NCBI RefSeq assembly: GCF_000151315.2
Contig: NW_011887299.1
Coordinates: 1,140,885 to 1,204,884 of the forward strand
Source: Capsaspora owczarzaki ATCC 30864
Lineage: Eukaryota; Opisthokonta; Filasterea
Direction: 5' to 3'
Length of the DNA: 64,000 nucleotides
Shown here: positions 60,701 to 64,000 of the stretch, piece by piece
Layout: every line of letters starts with the position of its first letter
Position numbering within the stretch: position 1 is the stretch's first letter
Made by a program: the position numbers and the translations under genes
The notes under the pieces: generated by a model
Database searches by the model: none
What the model saw: the letters and a program-made list of their open reading frames with translations, nothing else
Told to the model about the DNA's origin: nothing

Positions 60701-60935
60701 AAACCACAAAAAAAAACACGCACAGAATCGCAGCAACGCAAATGTGCCACTGCGACTCCAAGCAACAAAACGAACAAAAACAAACAACAAAACAAAAATG
60801 ACAATAAAAAACAAAAACGCGAAAAAGTTGTTGTGCACATGCAGGTGACCTCGTCCACCCGTTCCTGTTTACTAATTTTGTGACATTTTTTGCACTTGTA
60901 TTTTATCATCCGTGACAGGTCAAACAACCATCGTG
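57703..60935. other. 3.2-kb gene-poor, homopolymer-rich region
   Basis: Lies between the divergent zinc-finger and glycoside-hydrolase genes. A 36-to-38-base A run at about 57757-57794 is the longest homopolymer of the window; others are at 57974-57990, 58209-58226 and 58634-58652. Two minus-strand stretches read somewhat like coding sequence: about 58075-58010 (GDTAARHGALESS, weakly ankyrin-like) and 60114-59794, where frames read AKEFKKHAPIYELVFMPT and SICMETMSGGLDMVRN. Neither could be joined into a gene or assigned to a family. The end of the region should contain the promoter of the downstream gene, perhaps with a 5' UTR intron ending at 60918 (gtgacag). Confidence 0.4.
57757..57794. repeat. 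Long A homopolymer
   Basis: An uninterrupted A run of about 38 bases on the plus strand just upstream of the zinc-finger gene's first exon. Homopolymers of this length are prone to slippage and to sequencing error, so the true length is uncertain. Confidence 0.9.

Positions 60936-64000
<3,065 letters not shown>

Overview
This is a eukaryotic nuclear window. Genes sit on both strands without operons. Coding exons are interrupted by short GT-AG introns, mostly about 50-150 bp, with a few of 0.3-2.7 kb. Spacers carry many A/T homopolymers, and a 343-bp run of N (34170-34512) shows it is a draft assembly. The gene set points to a unicellular relative of animals (Holozoa): a protein tyrosine kinase with the animal-type HRDLATRN catalytic loop, RICTOR, a CENP-C with both signature parts, a YEATS2-type ATAC subunit, SPPL3, and animal-type phosphomevalonate kinase and alkaline ceramidase. 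A filasterean such as Capsaspora would fit, but that is an inference I could not check.

Layout. 1-3.2 kb: the 5' exons of an SPPL3-like intramembrane protease and a complete arginase (both -). 3.7-9.1 kb: a large LRR-Roc-COR-kinase-RING gene (+) whose thirteen leucine-rich repeats are each one exon of an exon-plus-intron tandem array. 9.4-9.7 kb: a small AN1-like zinc-finger ORF. 9.7-13 kb: about 3.3 kb with no gene I can assign. 13-16 kb: NAD(P)HX epimerase and a secreted metallophosphoesterase (-). 16-20 kb: a secreted GH3 beta-xylosidase/glucosidase and mitochondrial ABHD11 (+). 20.3-23.8 kb: CENP-C (+). 24-27 kb: phosphomevalonate kinase and alkaline ceramidase (-). 27.3-31.7 kb: YEATS2 and a three-pass membrane protein (+). 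32-34.1 kb: a tyrosine kinase cut by the gap (-). 35.5-37.8 kb: a membrane-anchored PH-domain protein (+). 38-43.8 kb: RICTOR (-). 44.8-50.7 kb: a PX plus Ras-GEF protein (+). 51-51.9 kb: a small secreted protein (+). 52.4-57.7 kb: a Q/P-rich zinc-finger protein with a 2.7-kb intron (-). 57.7-60.9 kb: A/T-homopolymer-rich sequence without an assigned gene. 60.9-64 kb: a secreted, duplicated glycoside-hydrolase-like protein (+) that runs off the window.

The genes are mostly unrelated housekeeping and signalling functions rather than one pathway. Signalling is well represented: a Roco kinase, a tyrosine kinase, the TORC2 subunit RICTOR, a Ras-GEF and a PH protein. The most unusual items are the Roco kinase ending in a RING finger, its repeat-homogenised LRR exons and introns, the PX-RasGEF fusion, and the duplicated secreted hydrolase with an EGF-like module. 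Exon joins were worked out by hand from splice sites, reading phase and recalled family sequences; no database search was run.
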